Below are positions 22,701 to 36,198 of a DNA stretch of 64,000 nt, piece after piece. Each line of letters opens with the position of its first letter. Position 1 is the stretch's first letter. The DNA is from Drosophila miranda (Eukaryota; Arthropoda; Insecta; Diptera; Drosophilidae), in contig NC_046676.1 of NCBI RefSeq assembly GCF_003369915.1, forward strand, positions 8,525,501 to 8,589,500, in the 5' to 3' direction. A model generated the notes under the pieces. That model was not told where the DNA came from, ran no database searches, and was given only the letters and a program-made list of their open reading frames with translations. Both the position numbers and the translations under genes were made by a program.

Positions 22701-25700
22701 TGTCCTGCTCCGACTGTGGACGCTTCTGGATCTTCTCGCGGTCCTGCTTGTGTTTGCGATCGGCGCCCTTCAGCTTGAAGACCTGCGGGAAAGGGGTGAA
22801 TGAATGAATACTGTCTCTATATCTCTCCCCATCTATCCGCCCTCCCTCACTCACCTTGATCTGGCAGGCAGCTGCATGGACAGCCTGCTTGACGTTGCTG
22901 ATGGATAGCCCTCCGCTGCAGTTGCTGTTGCTGCTCCCATTGGGGGTGCGCTCTGGGGAGGCTGGGGCAGTCGAGCCGCTATTGTTGTTCGAGTTCGGAT
23001 TCGTGTTGTTGTTGTTTTCTATATAGGTTTCGATCTGGAGTCGAAATGGTACACCTTTCTCCCCGCCGTGCTTCTTTGGGGTAAATTCGGTTGAAATGCA
23101 GTTGACCTTGACGTAGACGCCGACCTCCTTGAGGGGATCCCAGAATATCTCGACGGTGTTGAGCGAATGGGAGCTGAGGGGCTGCGAGACGTGGCACAGG
23201 CCGTACGAGAGCGGCACATCCACCTCAATGATGCGTTCGCCGGGGCGGGATTGCTGCCATTGCTGCATCTGCTCGCGCTCCATGAACTGGAGGCGGCGCT
23301 CGTGGAAGCAGATCTTGATCACGCTCTGCAACAGAATTTACAACAGATGAAGTCAGACTTTATTTCCATAGGATAGATGTGTAGCTATGCCAAACGTAGA
23401 TACTCTTGTACGAGTATCTCCCCCTGGTCGTACGCATGCACGGTCCTCGTGAATCCATCTCTCAAATTCTTCGTCTTAATTGGGGTTTATTAAAAGCAAT
23501 TGACGCCAGACAGCCAGAAGTCAAATCGTTCACTGAATCACATGTCTCTGCCTCAATTGGAGGAGGCATCGGCATCGGCATCGGCATTGGTTCAGCCGCA
23601 GCTGGGGCACAGCCTTGGACTCACCTTCAGAATCTTATCCCTGTAGAGGGACAGGTCCCCGATCTTCTTCAACTTGATCTCATAGCTCTGGCCCTGGTTC
23701 AGATACGTCAGGGTCTCCTCATTGTTCTTGGTGGCAATCGAGGTGGCGGCAGCCAAAATGTACTGAAACCTAAATGGGAGAATCATCAGAGTAATCGGAC
23801 CTGCTCCTCCATTCGCCTGCTACTTACTTGTGATCCTCGGCGTGTGTCGCTCCGTTGGCGGACACAATCTCTATTTTGGATGGATCGAGCACGCTTAACT
23901 GCTGCTGGGGATTGATCTTGCCCTTGTCGGAGTGTCCGCCCAGCTCATACTCGCTGGCAGCCACTGGCGAGCCCTGGGGCGAGCCACAGCCACAGAGGAG
24001 CCCGGAGCTCAGGTCGTGCTTGCCATTGCCAGGGGACGTCTCCTGACCACAGGCCACCACCAGCTGCGGGGAGTTCTGCGCCTCGTCCACCTTGGCAATC
24101 GCCACGGTGGCAGAGACAGTGCCTCCGGCATTGCTGCTGTCCAGCGAGAGCTTCGGATTCGGCTTGATCTGCTCCGTCTGGGGCTCCTGCTTCAGGGTGG
24201 TCAGCGTGGGGGAGAACGACAGAAAGTTTTCACTGCTTGTAGAGGAAAAAATTAGCTCCGATCTGACATGGCCTCGCGATCCCAGGGAATATCTTACTTG
24301 TTCAAATACGAGTTGCTGTTGAACTCGGCGTTCAGATCAAAGCCAATGTCATCGCTCCAGCTGCTGCGGCCTAACAAATTAAAGAGTATATGAAAAGATA
24401 ATTCAAACCAATTGACATCTCTATACAATCCTAAGAATACGCACTCAAAAAGCGCTAGTCCGCTAGAAGCATTCATCAAACGTTTTAAATGTTCCAAAAA
24501 TGATCAGACAATAAATAAAATGCTTCGCTAATTGATTTAATCTATCTGCAGATACCGAACTGAACGCTATATACAGATCGGACAAACGAGTGGCAGCTCA
24601 ATTCCAGAGCCTATCCACAACCGAATGACGCACAAACAAATTTGTGTTGTTTTTCGTTTCGCATGCGAGATAGTGTCACAGCTAATTGTTGCTTGATTAA
24701 GAGTATCAAAAGTATCTGGAAAGTCGAATAGATAGAATTGATACTAGTCCCGGCTATCGTTGATTGCCGCCCGGTGATATGCCACGACAAATGGCAAAGG
24801 GAAATGGCAAAATGGCTGCCAATCAGTCCACGCTGCCGACTTCGATTATATAATTTCTGGGGAAAAAGGCTAGACAAAAGCAAGGGTCATTAAGAATGAC
24901 TGAATGATCTCTGATTCAATATACTCGCACTCGTATAGTACACACTATCGCTTCCTCTCTCTCTCTTTCTCGGTGTAAATTCTTCAAATCTACTACTAGT
25001 GGCTGCCCAACAGTTGTTTGGTCTAAAGAAAAAAGGCGAACATTTGGGTCTTATCTGCGGCAAGTGTCGCTTGATAAGCCATCGAGGGGGGAAACGCGGC
25101 AGAGCTTTAGATTCGAGTCAAAATTATATGGCCGGGTCCCCACACACACACATACACGGCATACTCTAGTATAGAAGTATGTGTATCTGTGTGGTGCCAG
25201 TGTCATGCCTCAGTCACCCGCTACGGAATAATTAGTCCAGCGGCTAGTGGTTGGGACCTTGCGTGATTTTCAAACAATCTCACTGACAGATCTCTTCAAA
25301 GCTAACGGCGGGTTGGGAGTTGCACTCTCTTTCGCTCTCTCTCTCTCTCTTACTGTTTCTGTACGAGTTGGGGGCCTGGTTTGGTCTTCGGAAAAGTACC
25401 AAAACTTACTGGAAATGTTCTATTATTAAAGTGCGCTATTGATTAACAGCAGATGGAGACCATGATGGAAGGGGAGGTGCTAAGTTAATCCCAGTCGCTG
25501 CTCTGCTGTTAATTTCATTAAGAGAACCAACTCCTATAGCGGCGATGTTAATGAATTTACGACACTATTTAATGCCAAACTTCGAGGGTGCAACTCCATT
25601 TCTGGCACTCCAATCTCGGGCTAACCATTTCAAACATTTCAGGTTAAACCCTTGGATAGAGTCCGATTTAATTGCGAACTCACGAAGGCATCTTTCGAAT

Positions 25701-28186
25701 AACTCTCCACATTCATATCTACGCATACGCATACACATAAATTTACCCACTCATATCCACATCTGATGGATAGATAGATACTGACTAATTAGCAGTGATA
25801 TTTCTCTGCTTGTTCAGCACTTAGCACGTCCAGAGATAGGGACAAAAGCAGAAGAAACAGAAACTCATGCACTCACGTTTTGTCTTATGGAATGATAAAC
25901 TTAATTATAGGATGGGTCTATCTATCTATCTATCCGTCCATCTGTCTGATAGACAATCGAAAATCAAGGGACGCAAACGGGTTTCTTAATTATTCCCAAT
26001 TTACTACCATACACGAGTATACACGAGTGTACACGGGGTATACGCGAGGGAGGAGAGAAGAACGAGTTTGTGGCCAGGAAGAAGGTCGGGTCTCGAACAG
26101 GTCTCAATATCGGATTAAAGTCCAGACGAAATTTCTTTCATTCTCACTCGCTTTCATTGATTGTGGGTCACCAAGCAGTCAATAAACTTATTTACTTATG
26201 CAAATCAGATAGCAAACGCTTTATGCGTAGCGATGGGATCAGATAGGATGGCATGGGGGATTGGATTCCTTACCAGAGTGCTTCTCGCGCTTGTGCTTGT
26301 CCTTTTCCTGGGGGGCCACCTTGGGGGCCAGCTCGCCGCTCTGGGATGCTGTGGGGGAATTCTCGGTCTGGCCAATGTCCAGTGAGTCCCAATCCATTCG
26401 TCTTTTGCGGGAGCCGCTGTTTAGGTAGATGGTCTGAACGTCGATTATCTGCGGTCCCGGCGAATCCTTCGACTGGGCGTCTACGATAACCGTAAGTTCT
26501 TCGATTAGCGATATCTCTAAATGCAGCACAGGTTATGCCACAGAGTTGATTGTGATGGTGATGCAATGATGATGAAGATGGTTAGAGCTGGCTGACTGAT
26601 GGACTGATCGACTGATCGACTGACTGATGGATCGGGGTGCTGTGACCTTACCTGTCCACGATTCCTCAGAGTTTGGCGGCGAGTCAACGAAGTTGATCAC
26701 TTGCTCATAATCCGTTCCAATATGCTGATGGTGGTAGCCGCTAATAAAGTGGCGGTTCTCGATCTGGAAAACCAAGCAGAAGCAGAAAGTGATTTTCAGT
26801 GGTCTAAGCCTGAACTCGTAGCTCGAAAACTGTTTTTCGATTCGTAGTCGTACTATAGGAACACGATTTCGAATCAGAAACAGAAACAGAAACAAAGCCC
26901 GTCTAGCCGCCAACGAGGCTATGCCCTCACAACATTATCTCTAGAGTCCAGCTCAAGTACTATACTAAGTATGTGTGTATATTAATATGTTTTTGTACAT
27001 ATGTATGTATGTAGGTCCGAAACCTTGCTGATAAGGTCGCGTATAATCTCTCTCCTCTCTCTCTCTCTCAAGTGAGAGTAGGGGAAAACAAAAATCGGTT
27101 TTTGTTGCTTCCATTTAATTATGTTCCACAAAGATAAGATCAACATGCCCGACATTTGAGTAAATATCCCCGGATCGAAGATCTGAAGAGGTAACAATCA
27201 AGATATCCCACCAAAAGGAAAAGGGAGGAAAAACAAATATGTATATAAAAGAGTAAGTAGCTCTGGCTGTTTACGTAACATTGCAGCTATTTATTAGGCG
27301 CTGGTTTCCCCATAATTCTGTCTATCTCCCTGCCCCCCATCAGGCTACCACAACGCTGTTATATGATACTTTGTCTGCTGTGCGAGTATAGTATAGCAAT
27401 TAGCAATTGAACTACATATGTATAAATATGTGCCTATGTAGATTTATATTCAAGGCGGTCTGAATTCTCAGGGAATTAGTTGTAGATGGGAGTCATTCTA
27501 TTCCATTCGTAGACGCGAGCACTTGCTCAGGTAAAAACAATTGTACAAATATACCTACACACCTCACTAGATTTGTATTGGGTTAGTTATAGAGTTACGG
27601 GAACAACTATCGACAAGTGTTACTATCTGTACGAGCTTTTCGATGGGAAAGCGTTTTAGTTGTGCTTCCAAGCGAACGTTCTATAGATTTCAGATTATTT
27701 CGAAAGACTATAAGACTATCAACTCATTACAATTTTCTTAATCCAATGAGATGCTCCCCTAGGGCTGCCTACGGATTGGGATTGGGTCAACGCTTAACCT
27801 AGCGGCGGGAAGCTGATCACGGGGATCACTGATCACTGATCACTTACCTGATTTAAATTCTCGCTTGCACTGTTGTTGCCGTTGCTATTAATGCTGCTGC
27901 TGTTGTTGGTATTATTCTGATATTGGCTGCGATTCAAATTGTTGTTGAATTCCATTTGATCGAATTCGTTGAAGATGCTCAAATCGAATTTCGTGGAAAT
28001 CGTGCGTTGTGGTAGTTGAAGTTGTAGTTCCTCGTTTGGCTGGTGTTGTTGGTTGATTTGATGGTGGTGATGGTTGTTGTTGTTGGTGTTGTTTAAATGT
28101 TCTTGTTGCAGTTCTGAATATTGCGGGTCGAATATGCTTTGTAAATCCAACAGACCGGAGTTTTGCGATAGAAACGAAAGCGCCAT
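19725..28186 (-). CDS. gem: CP2/TFCP2-family transcription factor gemini
   Basis: Grainyhead/CP2 superfamily transcription factor, expected in the nucleus as an oligomer. Exons (minus): 28186-27848, 26763-26652, 26516-26274, 24370-24298, 24232-23828 (or from 24235), 23769-23625, 23325-22855, 22782-22607, 20971-20764, 20693-20578, 20290-20216, 20148-19725; 928 residues, all phases consistent. Residues 1-113 are Asn/Gln/His-rich. The CP2 DNA-binding domain (about 390-645) contains FQYILAAATS, TLTYLNQGQSYEIKLKKIG, VEIFWDPLKEVGVYVKVNC and a basic DRKHKQDREKIQKR. A Ser/Pro-rich linker follows. A SAM-like domain (about 730-790) contains VTQWLTNHRLTAYLSTF and MSKEDLIQICGLADGIRM. The C-terminus has a poly-Ala run. 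The SAM-like domain and FQYILAAATS place it in the CP2 rather than the Grainyhead branch; the fly CP2 gene is gem. The first in-frame ATG is 28186; upstream non-coding exons are likely. Confidence 0.88.
22057..22091. repeat. (TTCTA)n microsatellite in a gemini intron
   Basis: About seven imperfect TTCTA units inside the 1.6-kb intron of gemini between the exons at 22607 and 20971. No other function visible. Confidence 0.8.
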
Positions 28187-31100
28187 TCGGTAGATGGGCG
28201 TCGGATCTGTGTTCTTTTCTTGTTCCTTCTCTATGATGTGATGTCCTCGACCGAAAAAACACACACGCACTCGAAAGTCAATAGCGGGGAGGGAGGGGGG
28301 TACACACTATTATATCTATAAGCACGTTCGTTCCACCGATATCGCTAGCGGTGGTATCCTTGATGGGCGCCAGCAATTTTTCACAAGTATTGTGCAGAGC
28401 GAAATGCAACAAAAATCAATAATAATAGTAATATTCGAAGTAGAAATAAAATGTGGGGCTTTGTTATATTGTGATGGCTTATTAAGAGTTGGATTTGCTT
28501 AGGTTAACATTTTGGATCTCTTCAAAATGGTCTTTATGACACTACACCGTTATGCGCACAGCACTCAGGATTTTGGATTTTGTATTTTGGATTGCGGGTT
28601 GCGGATTTTGGATTCCGTTTAATAACAATTTTGCACTTCGCGTGAGTTCGACTAACAACCAAATAATATCGATATAGTTAATATTTATTCACTATTTAAT
28701 TATTTATAAACGTATCTGCTTCCTTTTTTTTTGTATGTTTTGTTTTTGATTTTTTTGTAACTTTTTCTAAGGTTTTTTTCACAATTTGTGTGAAATTGGA
28801 ATAGTTGCGTTGTGCGTGTGTTCTTTGGGGCCTTGGGAGGGGTGGGGGACCGGGCCAAGTTAAAACAATACGAAAAACGAATTGTACAGTTTCTTAATTC
28901 CGGTGGTCTCACGCTGACGATGGCTTCGGAGTAGGGTATTTTCGATTTTTAACAGCATTTTGTTCCTCAGATACATATAGCTCGATTGCGATTGATATAC
29001 ATTTGACATGCGCTGCAGTCGTATTTCAGATTTCTCCATTTATTGCTGCTAAATCTGCGGATGGCGTTGTACAGTTGATGTGATATGTGGTACAGGTCTC
29101 ACTGTCACGCGAGGACTTGTGGGATCGCTGGGGCTTGGCTTGCAGTCGCTGCTTGCTGGCTGGATCGTTTCGCTCACTGTCAGATGGCTGGCATTATACA
29201 GCTGTTGTTTACTCGCGAATTGCTTTTTCTTCACTGATAACAGAGTGCACTCCCTGTGGAAAATACTCGCTCTGCCTTTGTTCGTAACGATCTGCTCGTT
29301 TTTCTTTTCGTCTCAAATTTTCTAGCGTTTACACTCGGAACTCGACTCGACTCAACTCGATTCAGAAAATTTTATGAGTGTGGGGGAGAATATCTGTGCT
29401 TTTGTCACTGTGAAATATGCGACATTCTAATTAACGCTGACTTTGGGGTACGGAGTATGGCTTCTTTCACGAAAAAAATGTTATTTCGGTATTTGCTTTT
29501 GGAGACACTCGGACACTGTCAGATGGCGATGGCTGACATTCTACAGCAGTTATGTTAGGGTTCTCGGAATGCGTTTCTTAAACTCAAAATAGAATTGATA
29601 GCAGAATGCGCTTCTTGGCTGATGACAACTTGATAACTGGATCGGCTGGGGGTTTTGGCTGCGGAGCAACGTTGGACACAACTATTCAGGGCGCGTTTCG
29701 AACGTATTCTGTTCAACGCTGGCTGTGCGTCAGGGCTGCGAAGTGAAGTGGCTCGAGTGAGTTTGCTGCGAGCTTAGTCGCTCGGGGCTTCGTGGTACGG
29801 GCTCTGGACTCAGGCACGGTACGGGGTATGGTGTGGTCGGCTATGGTACGGCTGTTATCGCCGCGCGCGTGTGTTGGTGTTGGTGTGTCGAGGGGTGTTA
29901 TATATTAGCTCTTAGTCGGATTTTATTGGAGCCTAATTTTTGTGGCTTTTTGGCGATGCTTGGTGGCTGTTGGTTGGTGGCGAACAGGTTATCGATGCGA
30001 TCGAAACGTTAATTATTCACAAATGTTCGGATTTCATTAGGCGAATTAACAGCGCGAAAAAGAGTTTGTTTGTTCGGCTCGATTCGATTCGATTCAATTC
30101 GGTGTTTCTCGACTCTTGATTTGCACTATTTACGACGGTTGGATTTTCTATACTTTTCGGTGGCTACTGCGATAAGGCTAGCGGCTGCGATTGCGATTGC
30201 GGTTCAATGATAATTTGTTTGCCAATTCGATGGTTCGCGGGACTCTTCACTTTTTTGCGGACGGTTCTTTAGAAGGAGTATGGGACCCTGGGCGTTCCCT
30301 ATAGGAGCACTTTTAGTCCGACGAAGCGAGGCTTCGAAAAGCCCAAAGAGACGGGCATTTTGTGCGGAGAACCTTGGTCGAGCGGCAGCCAACACGGACA
30401 CGAGGTTAAAATATCAATGAGTTGTGAGAATTTCTGCCGTTAGCGGGAAACTACAGACACAGTTTCGGAATCAGCAAGCCCCAATCAAGCCGAGTGGCCC
30501 GACGGCACAGACACTCATACAAACCCCGAGAGCAGAGGCAGAAACGGCACCGATGCTCGCGGCCAGCGAAGACGGAGCGGAGCTGGAGCTGGGGACGACG
30601 ACGACGACGAGTGCGACTTGCGATTACGGAGGCGGAACGGGAACAACTACAGACACAGACGCACTTTCGGAATCATCCAGCCACCAGTTGTCCAGAGATC
30701 TCAGCAAATGGATGTGGATGCTGTCGTTGTCACTGCTGCTGCTGCTGCTGCTGCTACTGCTATCACTCTAATTGATTGTGGCAACAACAAAACCGTACAC
30801 ACACACAAACATTCAATTGAAAGGGCTGTGCTGTGATGTGCTCCGTGTGTGGGAGGGAGAGATACACTTGTTGCTGTTACTTCTGCTTCTTTCTTTTCTG
30901 CTTCTCTTCAGCTGTTTTGCACGTTTTGTATCGCTGCCTCTTACTTTACTGCTGCGTCTCCCTGTGAATGCCAACGACGACGACGACGGCGACGATGGAG
31001 ATACAATAACAAGTCAATTAATGCGAATGGACAGCACTATATAAAAATTTTTCCTCGATTTATGTTGATTGGGCGTTGTTGTATCTGCAATTGGACTCAA

Positions 31101-32678
31101 TTCAGGCTCGTTTCTGCAAATGTGTGCGCGCTGGGACTTTCGATTTAATTTTCGGCTGCTTTTTCGCTGCGCGCGTCGATGACGTATTTCGCGAATATTG
31201 TACGAACACGCACAAGTTGAGAAAACTTGGACGTTGGTCGGATCCCGGAGGGAGGTGGTGTGGGTGGCGCTGACCGCTTATTGAGCTTTTCCGCTTTCGA
31301 TAGACTAGAAGCGTCAGCGTTTAAATATTATGGTTTGACTGGATGGATGGTTTGACTCTGGCCAAGATTGGTTATTACACTCCGCACAAAATGAAAAACG
31401 TGTGTCGCCGATGGAAGCTAAAATCTCTTTGGTGGTACTGATTTGGAGAGCGTGCTTCAAACGCTAATATGAACACTAGCCACCGCGGCCCTCTCCGGCT
31501 CTCTCCCGCTCTCTCGGGCTCCACTCATTTGTGGGGGCCGTTCCAAAGAGCACGGCCAGCGGCGCTCTTTATGTCTGGCTAAAGCCCCTATCTTTCCATG
31601 TGTGTATGTGTGTATGTGCGTGATAGTGCCAGTTTGGAATGCAACAAAAACACGCACTTTTTCCACGAACTATAACTACCATTGAGTTACTGTTACTTCC
31701 AATCATTTTATTTGCTATTTTGGGCTGATAACAACAAAGAACTTTGATTATCAACAAGAACAGCTGTTGGCCTTAGTCGCAGTCCTAAGAGAAAGAGAGT
31801 GAGTGAGAGAGAGCCAGAGAGAGAGAGGGAGAGAGTGCACCTGCTTGTGTGTGGGCGCTGGGTTCTCTTCAGAGTGGGTCAACCACGATCTTCAGGGTGA
31901 ACCATAATATACGATCTCCAACGGTAAATAAAAGTTTGTTTCCAGCTTTTCATTCATGATAATTCTATTCATCCATATCCATATGTACTAATTCAGGCGT
32001 TAATTAATCAAAGGAAATGCTAATCTGTCGCCGAATTTCTAAATTGAGTTCCTAACGTATTTTCGCTTCCCATCAATCTTTATTTCGTCTTACATCTCCC
32101 TTCAATTGTGGAAGGCGAATTAAATATTTCTCAATTGATTTTAAATTGCCATCAATAACAAGGTTCAAGTGAAATGAATTTATTTTGCACATCGAAAGTC
32201 AAAGACGCAATTCGCTTCAATGGAATTACCCGCAAATATCCTATGGCAACGGATCCGGGGAATTTGTTGCACGTTTTCAGCACTCATATTCATTGGTGGA
32301 ACAGTTTAGGAAGCCTATTGTCTTCTTGGTTTTTTTGGCTTCAATTAGCGTCGCCAAATTCGCAGCTGTTAATTTATAAAAGTTAGCAACACTTGGCACA
32401 ATACGTTTTATGGCCATTGATCAATTCCCTGCACAGTAAAAGGTTTATAAGGCGTAATAAGAAATGAATGAAGCTATGAGACTGCAAATTAGCACGGAAA
32501 TTAGACAAAGTTGATAAAAAGAGCGGTCTAATTCCAGACAATCAAATTAACATCTCTGCGACTTTATTTGAATTTTAAACGTGGCGCTCAGCGGGCTAGA
32601 GCAGCCTGAGCCGTGAAACGGTCATACTGGCCTATACTCCGTTTTACAGCACTTATAGGAATTTCTATCTGACCGTTT

Positions 32679-32994
32679 ACGGTATTTTTAATACTTTTCG
32701 AGCCGACGGTATATTTACGGTATATAATGGTATATTTTATCAATTTAATCAATCTATTTTTCATTTTCAACGGTATATAGAAATCCAATAAAAGCAAGTA
32801 TTTAGAATAGACCAGTTAAGTACAAAATTGATTCATAAATCGTATAAAATTATGTGGGCATGGCTAAATGTTCTATATAGCTGATAATATTCCACGGAAT
32901 ATCAAAAACGAGGAATATGTAAAATAGAACTTGAATTTACGGTATATTTTTTAAATGATATATTGGTATATTTATGAGGGTCAGACGGTATATG
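32679..32994 (+). repeat. Cluster of ACGGTATATTT-like motifs
   Basis: Copies begin at 32679, 32706, 32717, 32727, 32770, 32939, 32963 and 32985, each close to ACGGTATAT(TT), all on the plus strand in 316 bases immediately before the DRE of Ste24a. They are dispersed and irregularly spaced, unlike a tandem microsatellite. Confidence 0.6.
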
Positions 32995-32995
32995 A

Positions 32996-33003
32996 TATCG
33001 ATA
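32996..33003 (+). promoter_or_regulatory. Ste24a: DRE (TATCGATA) upstream of Ste24a
   Basis: A perfect TATCGATA, the DREF-binding core, about 92 bases upstream of the Ste24a ATG. With no TATA box at the right distance, it suggests a housekeeping-type promoter. A Motif 1-like CGGTCATACTG (one mismatch) lies further upstream at 32619-32629. Confidence 0.6.
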
Positions 33004-33094
33004 AGTCCGACACTGCTTACAAAACTAAGCGACTCGTCATTGGCGCAAAGAAAACTCCCTTTTATTCTAGTTTTTAACATTTGACAGCGTTAAA

Positions 33095-34608
33095 ATGTCG
33101 TCAATAGATGCAGACACGGTTCTGTACAGCATTTTGGCTTTAGTTATTATTGAAAACGCTGTGGAGATTTACATATCGCTGCGCCAAGTAAGTATTTTCG
33201 CAGGCTGCAATGTGCCGGCACGTGCGAGCGAGACCGAGAGAGTCGGCAATTTGTTTTATCAGCGACGAATGATAAATTTAGAGACTGTTCGTGTTTTTTG
33301 GCATTTAATTGTTTCCCTTCTCATCTCTTACCCCGCTGTAACCAGGTGAAAGTATATCGAAATGCACTGAAAGTGCCAGTGGAGCTGACGTCACACATGA
33401 CGGAGGAGACATTCCACAAGGCGCGCAAATATGGTCTGGACCAGGAGAACTTTGGCATCTTCAAGGCGGTGCTGATGGACGTCGCTTTGCTTTGTCTGGA
33501 GCTGCACATCGGGCTGATTGCCGTTGTTTGGAAAATATCGGTGAATGTACTCAACCACCTTGAATGGGACGCCAGCAATGAGATTCTGGTCAGCTGCGTC
33601 TTTGTGGTGATCTCCAACGTGATTAGCACATTCAAGTCGCTGCCTTTCAAAATCTACAAAATCTTTGTGCTAGAGGAGACGCATGGTTTCAACAAGCAAA
33701 CGGCTGGGTTCTTTGCCTGGGATCAGGTGAAGGGATTCCTGGTCACACAAGTACTCATGATTCCCATCACGGCGGCATTGATATTCATAGTGCAACGCGG
33801 CGGAGACAACTTCTTCATTTGGCTGTGGCTGTTCACTGGAATGGTATCACTGGTCCTGCTCACCCTCTATCCGATCTTCATTGCTCCGCTGTTTGACACG
33901 TATACGCCGCTGGAGAAGGGCCCCCTACGACAGTCGATTGAAGATCTGGCCGCCTCTCTGAAATTCCCCCTCACAAAGCTCTTCGTTGTGGATGGCTCGA
34001 AGCGCTCGTCTCACAGCAATGCCTACTTCTACGGATTGTGGAACTCGAAGAGAATCGTGCTCTTCGACACTCTTCTCCTGAACAAGGGCAAGCCAGATGC
34101 CTCGGAGCTTTCCGATGATGAGAAGGGCAAGGGCTGCACCAACGAGGAGGTATTGGCCGTTTTGGGGCACGAACTGGGTCACTGGAAGCTGGGCCACGTC
34201 ACCAAGAACATTGTTATCATGCAGGTTCATCTGTTCCTAATGTTCCTTGTCTTTGGCTACCTCTTCAAATATGCTCCCTTCTATGTGGCAATGGGATTCG
34301 AGCCCGGCACTCGTCCCATTCTGGTCGGCTTGCTGGTTGTGTTCACCTATGTGCTGGCGCCGTACAATGCAATCATCAACTTCGCCATGACGATCCTTTC
34401 GCGTCTATTCGAGTACCAGGCCGATGAGTTTGCCTTCAAGCTGGGATTTGCGGAACAGCTGGGACGGGCACTGATCAAGTTGAACCTGGACAACTTGGGC
34501 TTTCCTGTCTACGATTGGCTGTACTCTACCTGGAATCACTCGCATCCCACTCTCCTCCAGCGCCTGAACCGTCTGCAGGAGCTTAAGGAGAGCAAGAAAT
34601 TAAACTAG
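33095..34608 (+). CDS. Ste24a: CAAX prenyl endopeptidase Ste24a
   Basis: Type I CAAX protease (M48A; ZMPSTE24/Ste24p), an ER/nuclear-membrane zinc metalloprotease that cleaves prenylated C-termini. Exons 33095-33187 (31 codons) and 33346-34608, phase 0; 451 residues. It begins MSSIDADTVLYSILALVII, the first membrane helix, and has several further hydrophobic helices. The zinc site is HELGHWKLGH near residue 302; the third ligand Glu lies in FEYQADEFAFKLGF. The C-terminal NHSHPTLLQRLNRLQ is a family hallmark, and the end (ESKKLN) carries a dilysine-like ER signal. Length is close to the usual 430-475. A poly(A) signal lies at 34666-34671. It is the first of three tandem paralogues. Confidence 0.92.
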
Positions 34609-34766
34609 AACAGCATGCTGCGCACAGACCAAAGTTTACACTGTATTCCCTATTTTATAACGTAAAATAAAGAATGGGGGAGTAACCCAAAAGAAAATGA
34701 TCAATATTTTCAAATCAGAACCGACTGTCTGTTTTAGACTTTCAAAATTTTCAAAATGTACCTAAT

Positions 34767-36198
34767 ATGCCAAGTTCTTCGAGTAACATGACTGCATATT
34801 TCTGGGACAAACCTGACATAATCCTCTTTATAATGATTGCCGTGTTGGTCGTGGACAATCTCTGGGCTGTCTACCTGTTGATCCGTGAGGTGAGAGCTCC
34901 TGAAAGTCCACTTGGTTTGCACTGTTCTGGATGCCTTTTCACAGATAATCGCTGTCCACGAGGTGGAGAAGGTGCCGTCAGTGATTAGTGCGCATCTGCC
35001 GCAGGAGCTATTCAACAAAATGCGCACCTACATGATACACAAGAGCTGGTTTACCATTGTCAACACCCTGCTCATAGTGGTCTTCAGTGGGATTATGGAG
35101 CTCTATTTTGGCTTCTATCCGTGGCTCTGGAAGGTGGCGACTAAATGCTCATTGTCAAAGTGGATGCAGCACGAGGCCTGCGTTTCCATATTCTTTGTGC
35201 TAATGCTGTCCATCTACATGACTTTGAAGGCATGCCCAGGCATGCTCTATGCGAAGATGTGCCTTTCGGACCTGCACAAGAGGAGGACTCAGTCGTGGAC
35301 GCGTCGGATTTGCTGCGAGATCCTGGAAACCATTCTGGCCGTAATCATCATGAGCTTGGTCGTGGTTTCGATTGTGTTCATGGTCCTCTGGCTGGAGGAA
35401 TACACTGCCGTGGGACTCTACGTGCAATCACTTCTCTTAACCGTGCTCCTCATACTCCTGGTGCCCTTCCTGATCGATCCTATTTTGGGCAGGCGGGTTC
35501 CCTTGGAGAACTTGACCTTGCTCTCAGAGCTGGAGCATCTTACGAATGTTGTGGATTTTCCCATGCACCAGGTGCACATCATACGCGTTAACGATCCCAA
35601 TGCGTCCAGCAATGCCTTCTTCTACGGGTTCTGCTGCCTGAAGAGGATTGTGATCTTTGACACTCTATTGCTCAACAGGGGGCTGAAGGATTTGTCATCG
35701 CTGGAGCCGGAGGAAGTGGGCAAGGGTCTGCGGGACTCTCAGGTGGCTGCCGTCGTGGCACACGAGCTGGGCCATTGGGTCAATGGGCACTTCTACAAAG
35801 CGTTCTTCATGTTCCAGCTCCACATGATCCTGATGCTGTGTCTCTTTCACGTGCTCTTCTCCCATGGACCCATCTACCAGGCTGTGGGCTTTGAGGAGGG
35901 TCTGCAGCCCATTATTGTGGGCTTCCTAATTGTATTCGGATTTGTGATGACGCCCTACATGACGCTGTCCAACTTCTGCATGCTCTCCGTGACGCGACAC
36001 TTTGAGTATCAGGCGGACAGCTTTGCCTGGGAGATGGGCTATTCCAAGGATCTGCGCCAGGCCCTGCTGAAGCTGTACGCGGACAATCTGGCGTTTCCCA
36101 TCACGGATCCCTGCTACTCCAGCTGGAATCACACACATCCGTCGATGTTGGATCGGCTCAATCGATTGGAAAAGCTGCAGCAAAGAAGATCGAGTTGA
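34767..36198 (+). CDS. Ste24b: CAAX prenyl endopeptidase Ste24b
   Basis: Second tandem M48A paralogue. Exons 34767-34889 (41 codons) and 34945-36198, phase 0; 458 residues. The intron falls at the position equivalent to that in Ste24a (after the first membrane helix). Zinc motif VVAHELGHWVNGHFYK; third ligand Glu in FEYQADSFAWEMGY; C-terminal signature HTHPSMLDRLNRLEKL. All catalytic residues are kept, so it should be active. It starts at ATG 34767 (MPSSSSNMTAYFW); an internal ATG six codons later (Met8) is an alternative. A short out-of-frame ATG lies just upstream. About 160 bases separate it from the Ste24a stop. Confidence 0.9.

Larger units (their letters stand above)
28187..33094. other. 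4.9-kb divergent regulatory region between gemini and Ste24a
   Basis: No protein-coding gene is supported. Expected content: 5' non-coding exons and promoter of gemini (minus) and the Ste24a promoter (plus). GA/CT-rich clusters at about 31490-31530 and 31790-31840 resemble GAGA-factor sites. A CTG run at 30735-30765 generates spurious Leu-rich frames. The segment 28680-28900 is AT/T-rich. The GGTATATTT cluster and DRE at the right end are listed separately. Confidence 0.5.

Noticed and set aside
30424..30771. 115-residue open frame ending in a long Leu run
   Set aside because: The Leu run is a translated (CTG)n repeat; other frames are equally open; no splice or start context.
34756..34791. 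Upstream ATG (MYLICQVLRVT) before Ste24b
   Set aside because: Out-of-frame 11-codon frame overlapping the real start; could be a uORF but nothing supports regulation.
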